A DNA stretch of 64,000 bases from Azophilus sp965214305 (lineage in GTDB: Bacteria; Pseudomonadota; Gammaproteobacteria; Pseudomonadales; Azotimanducaceae). Every line of letters starts with the position of its first letter. The first letter of the stretch is position 1. The DNA is taken from the NCBI GenBank assembly GCA_965214305.1, contig OZ243949.1:2108001-2172000 (forward strand). Reading direction: 5' to 3'. Of the stretch, positions 7,364-16,565 are shown in pieces. A model generated the notes under the pieces. That model saw nothing but the letters and a program-made list of their open reading frames with translations. It had not been told where the DNA came from and searched no databases. The translations under genes and the position numbers were made by a program.

Positions 7364-9379
7364 ATGTTCAAAAAAATACTGATTGCCAATCGCGGAGAGA
7401 TCGCTTGTCGCGTCATAAAAACCGCGAAAAAAATGGGGATTTCCACCGTTGCCGTGCATTCGGATGCCGATGCCGGAGCACTGCATGTGCGCATGGCCGA
7501 TACAGCGCTGCGTATTGGCACCGCCGCTTCCGCGGACAGCTATCTGCGTGTTGATCGAATACTCGATGCCGTCGCCTCCACCGGTGCCGAGGCGGTGCAT
7601 CCCGGTTATGGTTTTCTTTCGGAAAACGCTGAGTTTGCAAAATCGCTGGCCGCTGCGGGGGTTGCCTTTATCGGCCCGGGCGAGCGCGCCATCACCAGCA
7701 TGGGCGACAAGATCACCTCCAAGCGCATTGCCGCCGAGGCGGGCGTACATACCATTCCCGGTTTCGAGGGTGAGATCGAAGGGCCGGACCAAGCCGTGGC
7801 GGTTGCCGGGGAAATCGGTTACCCGGTCATGCTGAAGGCCAGCGCCGGCGGCGGCGGCAAAGGCATGCGTGTGGTACACAACGACAACGAATGCAGGGAG
7901 GGCTTTGCGAGCGCGGCGAGCGAGGCCAAGTCCAGCTTTGGCGACGGCCGCATGCTCGCCGAAAAGTTCATCGAACAGCCGCGGCACATCGAAATCCAAG
8001 TTATGGCGGATACGCACGGCAACGCCATCTATCTGGGCGAGCGGGAATGCTCCATTCAACGTCGCCACCAAAAAGTTGTTGAAGAAGCACCGTCCCCCTT
8101 TCTGGATGCACAGACGCGACAAGCCATGGGCGAACAGGCCGTGGCCCTGGCCAAGGCGGTGGATTACAGCTCCGCCGGCACCGTCGAGTTCGTCGTCGAT
8201 GCGAACCGGAATTTCTATTTCTTGGAAATGAATACCCGTCTACAGGTGGAACATCCCATCACCGAAAAGGTGACCGGCCTGGATTTGGTGGAGTTGATGA
8301 TCCGCGTTGCCGCCGGTGAACCACTGCCGCTCAGCCAAGAGGACGTGACGCTCAACGGCTGGGCGATCGAGGCGCGGGTTTACGCGGAAGACCCATTGCG
8401 CAACTTTCTGCCCTCAATCGGCCGGCTGGTGCGCTATCAACCGCCGCGAGAGTCCGAGACGGTCCGGGTGGATACGGGCATCGTGGAGGGCAGCGAAGTC
8501 TCCATGTTCTACGATCCGATGATCGCCAAACTGGTCACCTGGGGCGAAGACCGGGCCCAGGCTATCGAGCGCATGAACGACGCTCTGGATGGCTATGTCA
8601 TTCGCGGCCTGAACCACAACATCAGTTTTCTCAATGCGGTTGTCGCGCATCCGCGCTTTCGCGAGGGCCACCTCACCACCGGGTTCATCGCCGAAGAATT
8701 TCCGCAAGGCTTCCGCCCTATGGACGTGCCACAAAGCGACCCCGGGATCTTGGTTGCCATCGCCGCCATGGTGCATTGCAAGCGCGCCGCCCGAAGTGGC
8801 GAAATCAGTGGGCAAACCAAACGCTTTGATTACCGGGTGGGGCGGCACTGGGTGGTGCTGGCCAACGATGTGCAATATGCGGTTGAAGTGGCGGCCACCC
8901 CGGAAGGCTGCGAGGTGCTCTGCCAACCGCCAGCGGCTCAGGAAAGCGACAATGCCAAGGGCCTGTACCGAATCGAGACCGATTGGCGAATCGGCGAGCC
9001 TATTGTTGCGGCAAAGGTCAACGGCAAGCCGGTTCAGGTGCAGATTGATGGCGTCGGCGCGGGGTATAGGCTGTTTCACCGGGGCGCGGAGGTCGATGCC
9101 CTAGTGCTCTCCCCGGCCGGCGCGGAACTCGCCGGGCACATGCTGGAAAAAGCGCCCCCGGACCTCAGCCGCTTCTTGCTCTCTCCCATGCCCGGATTGC
9201 TGGTTCGCCTTACAATCGAGGCGGGCCAGGAAGCGAAAGCGGGCGAGGAACTCGCCGTAATCGAAGCCATGAAAATGGAAAACAGCCTGCGCGCCACCGA
9301 CGACGTGACCGTCAAAAAAGTCCTCGCCAAGCCGGGCGAGAGCTTGGACGTGGATCAGCCCATCCTGGAGTTCGAGTAG
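7364..9379 (+). CDS. pccA: Propionyl-CoA carboxylase alpha subunit (biotin carboxylase plus biotin carrier)
   Basis: The 671-residue protein starts with the biotin carboxylase motif KILIANRGEIACRV. It has the ATP-grasp glycine loop KASAGGGGKGMRVV and the EMNTRLQVEHPITE signature at the active site. The C-terminal biotinyl domain carries EAMKMEN, placing the biotinylated lysine at about residue 637. The linker between the two parts is the longer type found in PccA and MccA. With pccB it forms the ATP-dependent propionyl-CoA carboxylase. The ATG at 7364 gives the usual MFKKILIANRGE start. Confidence 0.93.
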   Translation: MFKKILIANRGEIACRVIKTAKKMGISTVAVHSDADAGALHVRMADTALRIGTAASADSYLRVDRILDAVASTGAEAVHPGYGFLSENAEFAKSLAAAGVAFIGPGERAITSMGDKITSKRIAAEAGVHTIPGFEGEIEGPDQAVAVAGEIGYPVMLKASAGGGGKGMRVVHNDNECREGFASAASEAKSSFGDGRMLAEKFIEQPRHIEIQVMADTHGNAIYLGERECSIQRRHQKVVEEAPSPFLDAQTRQAMGEQAVALAKAVDYSSAGTVEFVVDANRNFYFLEMNTRLQVEHPITEKVTGLDLVELMIRVAAGEPLPLSQEDVTLNGWAIEARVYAEDPLRNFLPSIGRLVRYQPPRESETVRVDTGIVEGSEVSMFYDPMIAKLVTWGEDRAQAIERMNDALDGYVIRGLNHNISFLNAVVAHPRFREGHLTTGFIAEEFPQGFRPMDVPQSDPGILVAIAAMVHCKRAARSGEISGQTKRFDYRVGRHWVVLANDVQYAVEVAATPEGCEVLCQPPAAQESDNAKGLYRIETDWRIGEPIVAAKVNGKPVQVQIDGVGAGYRLFHRGAEVDALVLSPAGAELAGHMLEKAPPDLSRFLLSPMPGLLVRLTIEAGQEAKAGEELAVIEAMKMENSLRATDDVTVKKVLAKPGESLDVDQPILEFE

Positions 9380-9391
9380 CCGGAGGAACAC

Positions 9392-9817
9392 CTACGCAAC
9401 AGAGGCCAAGCCGCCAACTTCCTCCAACTCGATCAAGGTGCCGCAGAAATCCTTGGGGTGCAGGAAAACAACGGGTAAACCGTGTGCGCCCGTACGCGGC
9501 TTACCGTCGCCGAGCACGCGGGCGCCTTGGGCCCTGAGGTGCTCGATGGCCGCGTGGATATCCGTAACCTCGTAGCACAGGTGATGCATGCCGCCACTGG
9601 GGTTGTTGGCGAGAAAGTTGCTCACCGGCGAGTGCTCGCCAAGAGGGTGCAACAACTCAATTTTGCTGTTGGGCAATTCCACAAAAACGGTGGTTACGCC
9701 GTGGTCCGGCAGCGGCACCGGGTCGGAAACCCGGGCACCGAGATGGGTCTTGTAGAGGCTTGCCGCGGCGGCCAGATCCGGCACAACAATGGCAACATGG
9801 TTCAATTGTCCGATCAT
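9392..9817 (-). CDS. mce: Methylmalonyl-CoA epimerase
   Basis: The 141-residue protein belongs to the glyoxalase/VOC fold. Its N-terminus LNHVAIVVPDLAAAASLYK carries the first metal-binding His; the central SGGMHHLCYEVTDI and the C-terminal GTLIELEE carry the remaining His and Glu ligands expected for the family. It converts (S)- to (R)-methylmalonyl-CoA, between PccAB and the mutase. It is convergent with pccA (12 bp between stops) and upstream of the mutase gene on the same strand, separated by a family A repeat. Confidence 0.92.
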   Translation of the reverse strand: MIGQLNHVAIVVPDLAAAASLYKTHLGARVSDPVPLPDHGVTTVFVELPNSKIELLHPLGEHSPVSNFLANNPSGGMHHLCYEVTDIHAAIEHLRAQGARVLGDGKPRTGAHGLPVVFLHPKDFCGTLIELEEVGGLASVA

Positions 9818-9851
9818 ACTTAACGTCCTTGCAGTTGGTGGTACATCCGGG

Positions 9852-10018
9852 CTAGGAGCCTCTGCCCGCGGAAGTCGCGAAAGCGAAAATTCGCTGTCGT
9901 CGTCCCGTCGGCCGGTCGATTGAGGCGAATATCATGCCATATGCAACGAAATCGAGCGGCCGACGGGGCGGATGAGAGCGGCTTTGCAGCCGCGAATTCC
10001 GCAGGCGGAGGCTCCTGG
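9852..10018. repeat. Family A palindromic repeat, full copy (forward)
   Basis: This is a 167 bp copy. It begins CTAG-GAGCCTCTGCCCGCGGAA and ends TTCCGCAGGCGGAGGCTC-CTGG, with nested inner arms CGTCGGCCGGTCGATT and the near complement AATCGAGCGGCCGACG. The outer terminal inverted repeat is about 18 bp. It sits between mce and the mutase gene, which run in the same direction. Confidence 0.9.
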
Positions 10019-10025
10019 GCGCCCA

Positions 10026-10047
10026 GCAAAACCGCACCTCAGCGGTT
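10026..10047 (-). terminator. Possible intrinsic terminator of the methylmalonyl-CoA mutase gene
   Basis: On the minus strand AACCGC and GCGGTT form a 6 bp stem around a 6-base loop that contains the TGA stop, followed by TTTGC. The T-run is short, so activity is uncertain. Confidence 0.35.
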
Positions 10048-12177
10048 GCGGCCGGGTATGAGCCGTAAAATGTCGCTCGCCGCTTTGGGTATGTTCGTGC
10101 CCGGGCCGTAAATCGCCGCCACCCCGGCCTCCTTGAGGAAGGCGTAGTCCTGCCTTGGAATCACGCCGCCGCAAACCACAATCACATCTTCCTTGCCCAG
10201 CGCCCTGAGTTCCTCGATGAGCTGCGGCACCAGGGTTTTGTGGCCGCCCGCCAGGGTGGAAACGCCGACCACATGGGCATTGCAATCACGGACATCGATA
10301 GCTGCCTCCGCAGGGGTCTGAAACAGCTCTCCGGCCCGCACCTCAAAGCCCAGGTCGGCGAAGGCGTTGGCAATCACCTTGGCGCCCCGGTCGTGGCCGT
10401 CCTGGCCCATCTTGACGACCAGAATATTCGGCGGGCGACCCTCGAACTCGGTGAATACCTTGATTTCATTGGCGGCCTGTTGGTATTGCTCGCTATTCTG
10501 GTGCGCTTGGGCGTAGACGCCTTTCGTTATGCGCACTATCGCCTGATGGCGGCCCCAAACGCGCTCAAGCGCCCCGGATACCTCGCCCACCGTCGCGCGG
10601 CGGCGAGTCGCCTCAACACTCAGTTGCAGCAGGTTGCCCTCGCCGCTGCGCGCCGCTTGCGTGAGTTTGGCCAAGGCGGCTTGGGTGCTGGGCTCGTCGC
10701 GCGTCTCGCGTATTTCCCGCAAAAGCCGAATTTGGCTTTCCCGCACGCGGGTATTATCGACCTCCAGCACATCCACTTCGGTATCGTCTTTGTCGAGACT
10801 GTATTTGTTGACGCCGACGATGACTTCTTCACCCCGCTCAATGCGCGCCTGTCGGCGGGCGGCGGTTTCCTCAATGCGTTGTTTGGGCATGCCGGCGGCA
10901 ACCGCCTTGGTCATGCCGCCGAGTTCCTCCACTTCGTTGATGAGCCGCTTCGCCTCCCGCACGATGGAGGCGGTGAGGCTTTCCACGAAATAGCTCCCCG
11001 CCAGCGGATCAACGGTGCGTGTCACCTGTGATTCCTCGGCAATGATGATCTGTGTATTGCGGGCGATACGCGCCGAAAAGGGTGTCGGCAGCGCAATGGC
11101 TTCGTCAAAGGCATTGGTGTGCAGACTTTGGGTGCCGCCCAATACCGCGGCGAGCGCCTCGATGGTGGTACGCACCACGTTGTTGTAGGGGTCTTGCTCC
11201 TGCAGGGACACGCCGGAGGTTTGGCAATGGGTGCGCAACATGGATGAGGCGGGGCTCTGCGGGTTGAACTGCCGCATCAGCTCCGCCCACAGAATGCGCG
11301 CCGCGCGCAGCTTGGCCACCTCCATAAAAAAATTCATGCCGATGCAGAAAAAGAAAGACAGGCGCGGCGCAAACTTGTCGATGGCGATACCGGTGGCGAG
11401 CGCGGCACGCACATACTCAATGCCATCGGCCAAGGTGAATGCCACCTCCTGCACCAGGTTGGCGCCCGCTTCCTGCATGTGATAGCCGGATATCGAGATC
11501 GAATTGAAGCGCGGCATGTGTTCGGCGGTAAAGCCGATGATGTCGGCAACGATGCGCATACTCTGTGCCGGTGGGTAGATGTAGGTATTGCGCACCATGA
11601 ACTCTTTGAGAATATCGTTCTGGATGGTACCGGAGAGGTCTTTGGCGGCCACGCCCTGCTCCTGGGCCGCAACGATATAGCCGGCGAGCACCGGCAGCAC
11701 GGCACCGTTCATGGTCATCGATACCGACATCGCATCAAGCGGAATGCCGTCGAAAAGAATCTTCATGTCCTCCACGGAATCGATGGCGACGCCCGCCTTG
11801 CCGACATCGCCATGCACGCGGGGGTGGTCGGAGTCGTAGCCCCGGTGGGTGGCGAGGTCGAAAGCGACGGAAAGCCCCTTTTGTCCGGCGGCGAGGTTGT
11901 CCCGATAGAAGCGGTTTGATTCCTCGGCGGTCGAAAAGCCGGCGTATTGGCGGATGGTCCAAGGGCGATTGGTGTACATGGTGGCGCGCGGTCCGCGCAC
12001 GAAGGGGGCAAAGCCGGGCGTGCTGTTGAGATGCTCAAGCTCCTCGAGATCCTCAAGCCCGTACAGCGGCTTGACGGGAATGCCCTCCGGGCTCATCCAA
12101 GTTAAATCTTCCAGGGGCTTGCCACGCAGTTCCTTGGCGGCTAGCGCGTCCCATTCGGCCTTGGATGCGTTGCTCAT
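10039..12177 (-). CDS. scpA: Methylmalonyl-CoA mutase, single-chain, B12-dependent
   Basis: The protein has about 712 residues from the ATG at 12177 (MSNASKAEWDALAAKELRGK); the frame is open further upstream but that part is not mutase-like. The N-terminal substrate domain contains TWMSPEGIPVKPLYG and RPWTIRQYAGFSTAEESN. The C-terminal cobalamin domain has GQDGHDRGAKVI, whose DxHxxG supplies the lower cobalt ligand His, and VVCGGVIPRQDY. It isomerises (R)-methylmalonyl-CoA to succinyl-CoA, completing the propionyl-CoA route begun by pccAB and mce. No mutase chaperone GTPase (MeaB) is next to it in this window. Confidence 0.93.
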   Translation of the reverse strand: MSNASKAEWDALAAKELRGKPLEDLTWMSPEGIPVKPLYGLEDLEELEHLNSTPGFAPFVRGPRATMYTNRPWTIRQYAGFSTAEESNRFYRDNLAAGQKGLSVAFDLATHRGYDSDHPRVHGDVGKAGVAIDSVEDMKILFDGIPLDAMSVSMTMNGAVLPVLAGYIVAAQEQGVAAKDLSGTIQNDILKEFMVRNTYIYPPAQSMRIVADIIGFTAEHMPRFNSISISGYHMQEAGANLVQEVAFTLADGIEYVRAALATGIAIDKFAPRLSFFFCIGMNFFMEVAKLRAARILWAELMRQFNPQSPASSMLRTHCQTSGVSLQEQDPYNNVVRTTIEALAAVLGGTQSLHTNAFDEAIALPTPFSARIARNTQIIIAEESQVTRTVDPLAGSYFVESLTASIVREAKRLINEVEELGGMTKAVAAGMPKQRIEETAARRQARIERGEEVIVGVNKYSLDKDDTEVDVLEVDNTRVRESQIRLLREIRETRDEPSTQAALAKLTQAARSGEGNLLQLSVEATRRRATVGEVSGALERVWGRHQAIVRITKGVYAQAHQNSEQYQQAANEIKVFTEFEGRPPNILVVKMGQDGHDRGAKVIANAFADLGFEVRAGELFQTPAEAAIDVRDCNAHVVGVSTLAGGHKTLVPQLIEELRALGKEDVIVVCGGVIPRQDYAFLKEAGVAAIYGPGTNIPKAASDILRLIPGRNR

Positions 12178-12268
12178 AAGCTGTGGTATCGGTTTTGGCG
12201 GGCTGGCGATTATAACAAGTGTGCCGCGGCGGCTATCGGCTTGACCATCGCCCCAATCGGAAAAGGTT

Positions 12269-12311
12269 CCTGGGCGCTTGCGCCCCCGGAATTCGCGGCG
12301 GCAAAGCCGCT
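12269..12311. repeat. Family A remnant
   Basis: GGAATTCGCGGCGGCAAAGC followed by CGCT matches one arm of family A in reverse orientation. An end-like CCTGGGCGC lies just before it. The other half is missing. Confidence 0.55.
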
Positions 12312-12420
12312 CGGCTCGGGGAACTCGGCCCGGGTAGTGGCTCAATCCGGCCACGCTTCGTGATCGCGGCCCAGCGCGGGCACCGCCGCCGCGGAGACCA
12401 GGCCCGCTTTGGGCTGCGGT

Positions 12421-12441
12421 AACGAAGATTTTCCAAACTGA
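12421..12441 (+). repeat. Motif C copy 1
   Basis: The 21-base site begins AACGAAGATTTTCCAAAC. Near-identical sites occur at 26851-26871 (minus strand) and 43179-43199. It lies upstream of the esterase gene in the same orientation as that gene. Confidence 0.6.
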
Positions 12442-12534
12442 GCCTCCACCTCGGCCCGTATTGAATGGTGGCGGCGGGACGTAAGTGTTAGCCTCTGCTC
12501 CCCATTTCGTATCGTCACCAAGGAGAGCCATCTC

Positions 12535-13452
12535 ATGCCGCTCGATGCCGAAACCAAAGCCGTTCTACAAATGATGGAGTCCATGAACATACCGGATTTC
12601 AGTACGATGACGCCCGCTGAGGCGCGGGAATTCGAACTGGCCCCGCCGCCCGAGGTTCCCACCGCGGTTGGCGAGGTTTCCGACCGCACGATTCAGGGTT
12701 CGGAAGCGAGCATTCCGGTACGCATTTATCGGCCCGGTGCGGACCAATCCGGCGTGATTCTGTATTTCCACGGCGGCGGTTGGGTGTTCGGCGGTCTCGA
12801 CAGCCATGATGAAACCTGCCGCCGGCTGTGCGCGGGAACCAGGCAGGCCGTTGTGTCGGTGGACTATCGGCTGGCCCCGGAAACGCGCTATCCGGGTGCC
12901 GCCGTCGATTGTTACGACGCCACGGCTTGGGTGGTCGCCAACGGTGACTCGATTGGCGTGGATGCGCAGCGGCTCGTCGTGGCCGGCGACAGCGCCGGTG
13001 GCAATCTTGCCGCCGTGGTGTCGCAGATGGCTCGTGACCGGGGCGGCCCCGCCATCGCCTTGCAACTGCTGGTTTACCCCGTGGCCGATGCCGACTTCGA
13101 TACCGGCTCCTATATCGCCAACGCGGAAGGCTATCTGTTGACACGCCGAGCCATGCAGTGGTTTTGGGACCACTATGTCCCGCAGACCGACCGCCGTTCG
13201 GAGCCCTATGCGTCGCCGTTGCGCGGCAATCTGGCGAATTTGCCGCCGGCGCTGGTGCAAACCGCGGAATTCGACCCGTTACGCGACGAGGGCGAAGCCT
13301 ATGCCGCCGCCCTGCAAGCGGCGGGCGGCACAGCGCAATTGACGCGCTACGACGGCTTGATACACGGCTACTTCAGTATGCAGGAAACGGTTGCCGCAGC
13401 ACGGGGTGCCATGCGGGAAGCCTGTGATGCCATCAAGGCGCGGATTGGCTAG
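12535..13452 (+). CDS. Alpha/beta hydrolase, hormone-sensitive lipase (HSL) family
   Basis: The 305-residue protein has the HSL-family oxyanion motif YFHGGGWVFGG at about residues 78-88, the nucleophile elbow GDSAGGN (Ser at about residue 149), a DPLRDEG segment with the acid and a C-terminal GLIHGYF with the catalytic His. Enzymes of this family hydrolyse short- to medium-chain esters in the cytoplasm; the substrate here is unknown. It has a strong ribosome binding site (AAGGAGAG). There is no signal peptide. Confidence 0.88.
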   Translation: MPLDAETKAVLQMMESMNIPDFSTMTPAEAREFELAPPPEVPTAVGEVSDRTIQGSEASIPVRIYRPGADQSGVILYFHGGGWVFGGLDSHDETCRRLCAGTRQAVVSVDYRLAPETRYPGAAVDCYDATAWVVANGDSIGVDAQRLVVAGDSAGGNLAAVVSQMARDRGGPAIALQLLVYPVADADFDTGSYIANAEGYLLTRRAMQWFWDHYVPQTDRRSEPYASPLRGNLANLPPALVQTAEFDPLRDEGEAYAAALQAAGGTAQLTRYDGLIHGYFSMQETVAAARGAMREACDAIKARIG

Positions 13453-13563
13453 CCGAACAATTTCTAATTTATCTGAAATTATCACTGCGCCCATCTTGAT
13501 TTGTTGAGCGCACGAGCGACCCATCTGATGCCCAAGCCGCGCGAGCCACAGGAGATTCTGGGT

Positions 13564-14925
13564 ATGGATGACGGTGTCCAGGCTATGTCCGAAGCCCCGA
13601 TAGTTGATTTGTTTGGGTTCGAGGCCGCTCGGGGCAGTGTTGCAGTTGAACGGGCTGAGACTGTGTTGGCTAAACAATCACAGTCATCGGCCAGGTGGGG
13701 AACCTTCGCGGACAATCTGAAGCTGCCCGTTCACCGCTGGTTTCGATACTCGGCAGGATTCTCGGCGGAGTGGGTGAAGAATGTCGTTCAAGAGTATAAC
13801 GCCAATCGTATACTCGATCCCTTTTGCGGCTCTGGCACAACCCTTATTGCGGCGGCGGGCGAGGGGGCCTACTCGATGGGAATCGAGGCGCACCCCTTCA
13901 TCTCACGGATTGCCAAAGCCAAGACAAATTGGCGCGTTGATGTCGGGGAACTTGACGACCTCTTGTCGCGCATTTTGAGAAAAGCCCGGGAACTGAGATC
14001 AGCAGAACCCAGGACAAGATCGGCTCTGTTATTGAAATGCTACGATCCGGAAGCCTTGGTCTCCTTGGAATCGCTTAAGAAAGCGTACGAAACCGAGCGG
14101 GTGGAGAGCGATGCGTCTGATCGGTCTCTGGAGTTGGCTTGGCTTGCTCTGACGTGCATTCTCAGGGAGTGTAGTTCTGTGGGGACTGCGCAGTGGCAAT
14201 ATGTGTTGCCACAAAAGACTAAAGCCAAAGTAAAGCATCCTTATCCGGCGTTTGGGGAACGGCGGAGGATGTTAATACAAGATTTGATGTATGCGAGTGG
14301 GCGGTTCCGCGGTTCTGCTGATGTAATCCGTGGCGACGCGCGCAACGTCGATATGGGCGAGTCTGAATTCGACTTGGTGGTTACTTCACCGCCCTACCCA
14401 AATAACTACGACTACGCCGACGCCACACGGCTTGAGATGACATTTTGGGAGCAAGTCGATTCGTGGGGAGAACTCCATGATGCGGTACGAAAGCATCTAG
14501 TGTGCTCATGCTCCCAGCATTCGGCTGCCGAACGCCTTAATTTGTCAGGAATTTTAGATGATGTGCTTTTGGAGACTATTAGAGACCAGCTTGAGCCGGT
14601 GTGTAGGGAACTTGAAGAAGTGCGGCTCACGAAGGGTGGCAGGAAGACTTACCATACGATGGTCGCGGCCTACTTTTTAGACTTGAGTAGTGTTTGGCAG
14701 ACCTTGCGCCGTTTAACGGCAAGCGGCGGACAGGTGGCGTTTGTCGTGGGTGACTCGGCACCATATGGTGTTTATGTGCCATGCGACGATTGGTTAGGCA
14801 AATTAGCGCTTGCGGCTGGTTTCAAAAGGTATCGATTCGAAAAAATTCGTGACCGGAACATTAGATGGCGCAACAGGAAGCATCGCGTCCCTCTAAAGGA
14901 GGGCATTTTATGGGTGAAGGGCTGA
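13564..14925 (+). CDS. Site-specific DNA methyltransferase (amino-methyltransferase, probably N4-cytosine type)
   Basis: From the ATG at 13564 (GGAG nine bases upstream) the protein has 453 residues; the frame is open from 13501. The AdoMet-binding motif I is RILDPFCGSGTTL, and the catalytic motif IV is VVTSPPYPNNYDYA, about 200 residues later, which leaves room for a target-recognition region between them. SPPY is typical of N4-cytosine enzymes, though N6-adenine cannot be excluded. Base use is visibly more AT-rich than in neighbours, a sign of horizontal transfer. The next gene starts 3 bp after its stop and is probably the cognate restriction enzyme. Confidence 0.85.
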   Translation: MDDGVQAMSEAPIVDLFGFEAARGSVAVERAETVLAKQSQSSARWGTFADNLKLPVHRWFRYSAGFSAEWVKNVVQEYNANRILDPFCGSGTTLIAAAGEGAYSMGIEAHPFISRIAKAKTNWRVDVGELDDLLSRILRKARELRSAEPRTRSALLLKCYDPEALVSLESLKKAYETERVESDASDRSLELAWLALTCILRECSSVGTAQWQYVLPQKTKAKVKHPYPAFGERRRMLIQDLMYASGRFRGSADVIRGDARNVDMGESEFDLVVTSPPYPNNYDYADATRLEMTFWEQVDSWGELHDAVRKHLVCSCSQHSAAERLNLSGILDDVLLETIRDQLEPVCRELEEVRLTKGGRKTYHTMVAAYFLDLSSVWQTLRRLTASGGQVAFVVGDSAPYGVYVPCDDWLGKLALAAGFKRYRFEKIRDRNIRWRNRKHRVPLKEGILWVKG

Positions 14926-14928
14926 AAC

Positions 14929-15759
14929 TTGGCTAAGAGTCCATCGCATCGTTTCGGCCAAAAGATCGGCAATTTTCTTGAGGATCTGATGCGTTCAAAG
15001 CTGCAGGCTTTTTGTGCCGCGAGGGATCTATTTCTTGATGTTCCGGGCGAAAGGCCATCGGTAAGATCCGGCAAGAAAATCACTTGGGCTGATCGATATG
15101 GGAATGAACACGATCTTGACTTCGTAATAGAAAAAGGCGGCAGTAAAGAAAAGCAGGGTAAACCCGTTGCGTTTATCGAAGCTGCCTGGCGGCGGTACAC
15201 AAAGCACTCTCGTAACAAAGCTCAGGAAATCCAAGGCGCGGTTTTGCCGATTGCCGAGAAGCACAGTTGGGAAAAACCATTTCTCGGAGCTATCTTGGCG
15301 GGGGAGTTCACAGAAAATTCGATTGATCAACTAAAATCGCTTGGATTCCGAATCTTGCATGTTCCTTATTCGACCATTGTTGATGCGTTTTTGAGCGTGG
15401 GGGCGGATGCGAGCTTTGATGAAACGACGCCCGATGAAGAGTTCCGAGAACGGCTTAAGCAGATCGACTTAATGGGAGACAAACAGATTGATGCCCTCAA
15501 GAGCAGGCTGGCCCAAGATTGTGCGGGGCTGATCAATCAGTTTCTCGGTGAACTCGGCGATACGCTTGATCGCATGGTCGATTGCGTGGTGGTCCTCCCA
15601 CTAAGCGGAGAAAAACATGTGTTTGAGTCACTTACCGAGGCCGGGCAATTCGTGGATGGATTCGTTCAGGAAAGCACTTCACCGACCTTTCAAAAGTACG
15701 AAGCGATTATCAAGTATTCGAATGGGGATCGCATCGACGGGTCGTTTAAGGATGTTTAA
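14929..15759 (+). CDS. Putative type II restriction endonuclease partner of the adjacent methyltransferase
   Basis: The 276-residue protein starts at a TTG 3 bp after the methyltransferase stop, with GAAGG just upstream. I do not recognise a named family with certainty. The centre has GNEHDLDFVIEK followed by KPVAFIEAAWRRYTKHSRNK. The acidic residues before a beta-strand and then FIEAAW resemble a PD-(D/E)xK core, but the usual Lys of ExK is Ala here, so another residue (Arg or Lys in WRRYTKHSRNK) may have taken over. Function is inferred mainly from the tight pairing with a methyltransferase. The gene is AT-rich like its partner. A methyltransferase accessory protein is the alternative. Confidence 0.6.
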   Translation: MAKSPSHRFGQKIGNFLEDLMRSKLQAFCAARDLFLDVPGERPSVRSGKKITWADRYGNEHDLDFVIEKGGSKEKQGKPVAFIEAAWRRYTKHSRNKAQEIQGAVLPIAEKHSWEKPFLGAILAGEFTENSIDQLKSLGFRILHVPYSTIVDAFLSVGADASFDETTPDEEFRERLKQIDLMGDKQIDALKSRLAQDCAGLINQFLGELGDTLDRMVDCVVVLPLSGEKHVFESLTEAGQFVDGFVQESTSPTFQKYEAIIKYSNGDRIDGSFKDV

Positions 15760-15847
15760 GGATAAAGAGGGGCTTAAAAGGTTCCTATCTCATGTTGGTC
15801 GATAATGCTACTTTCGTTCACGAATAGCCTTGCTTAAGCAACGAGCC

Positions 15848-16158
15848 ATGCCGTCGTTCACATTCGAACAGATTTTCACCCCGGAGATCGTTGCCGATCC
15901 TTATCCGCTGTATCGGCAACTGCGCGAAACCAGCCCCGTGCTGGAGCTATCCGAGAACAATCTGCTAACGCCAATATCCAATTGCTGTTTGCGGCCGGGC
16001 ACGAAACCACCGCCAACCTCATGGGCAATGCGCTGCTCGCCCTGTATCGCAATCCGCGGCAACTGGCGATGCTGCGGGCCGACCATGGCCTGATGCCCGG
16101 CGCGGTGGAGGAATTTCTGCGCTACGACAGCCCTGTACAGCTCAAAGGCCGCCGATAG
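15848..16158 (+). pseudogene. Cytochrome P450 remnant with internal deletion
   Basis: The first 35 or so codons read as a P450 N-terminus (IFTPEIVADPYPLYRQLRE). After LELSENN the homology resumes in another frame with ANIQLLFAAGHETTANLMGN, the I-helix oxygen-binding region, and EEFLRYDSPVQL, the K-helix ExxR region. The frame then stops at LKGRR, before the heme-binding cysteine loop. A normal P450 of this type has about 400 residues; only about 100 remain, in two frames. The gene is dead. It lies at the right edge of the restriction-modification island. Confidence 0.85.
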
Positions 16159-16565
16159 GGAGCGCGGCCAGTAGCGCGTGTCCGGCGATGTTGGTTCGCA
16201 CGGGGCTTAAGAGCACTCCAAAGTGTGGAAGAAGTATGGATTCACTCAATCTAACTGATTGATGTTATTTGTGATTTCCTGGGAGGGGCGGCAACGGGTC
16301 GGATATCGTCTTTTTTTCCCTCGGAATTTTGGGCATTCTTTGAGACCTCGCTAGTCGGCGCTGTATGTACAAACAGTGTCATTCTCTTCGGCAGGGCGAA
16401 CGCACAAACATATGGCGCCGGCTAGTTGAGGCCAATCCCCATCATCTTCCCGCATCCCAGCTTTTCCATAGAGGCTTTCAAGCTTTTGTTTTTTATTCAA
16501 TTTATTTCTAGGGTGCGGATGCCTCGCTAGGGCGCCGGATGCCCGGATTGGGCGTCCGCTCCCGG
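16159..16565. other. Intergenic region without recognisable genes
   Basis: These 407 bp contain no convincing ORF, RNA or repeat. The stretch is more AT-rich than average, with poly-T tracts near 16310 and 16485-16505. It is probably decayed DNA beyond the broken P450 gene plus the 3' flank of cysQ. Confidence 0.5.

Larger units (their letters stand above)
12178..12534. other. Divergent intergenic region between the mutase and esterase genes
   Basis: This 357 bp gap holds promoters for two divergent genes. It contains a truncated family A repeat (12269-12311) and one copy of motif C (12421-12441), which is 94 bp upstream of the esterase start. AAGGAGAG just before 12535 is a good ribosome binding site for the esterase. 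I saw no cobalamin riboswitch. Confidence 0.6.

Noticed and set aside
10039..12531. Longer mutase reading frame beginning at 12531
   Set aside because: The first 118 codons are repeat-derived or low-complexity, unlike the family; the ATG at 12177 gives the normal N-terminus.
12178..12534. Possible cobalamin riboswitch upstream of methylmalonyl-CoA mutase
   Set aside because: I looked for the B12-box and found none; the region is explained by a repeat remnant, motif C and promoters.
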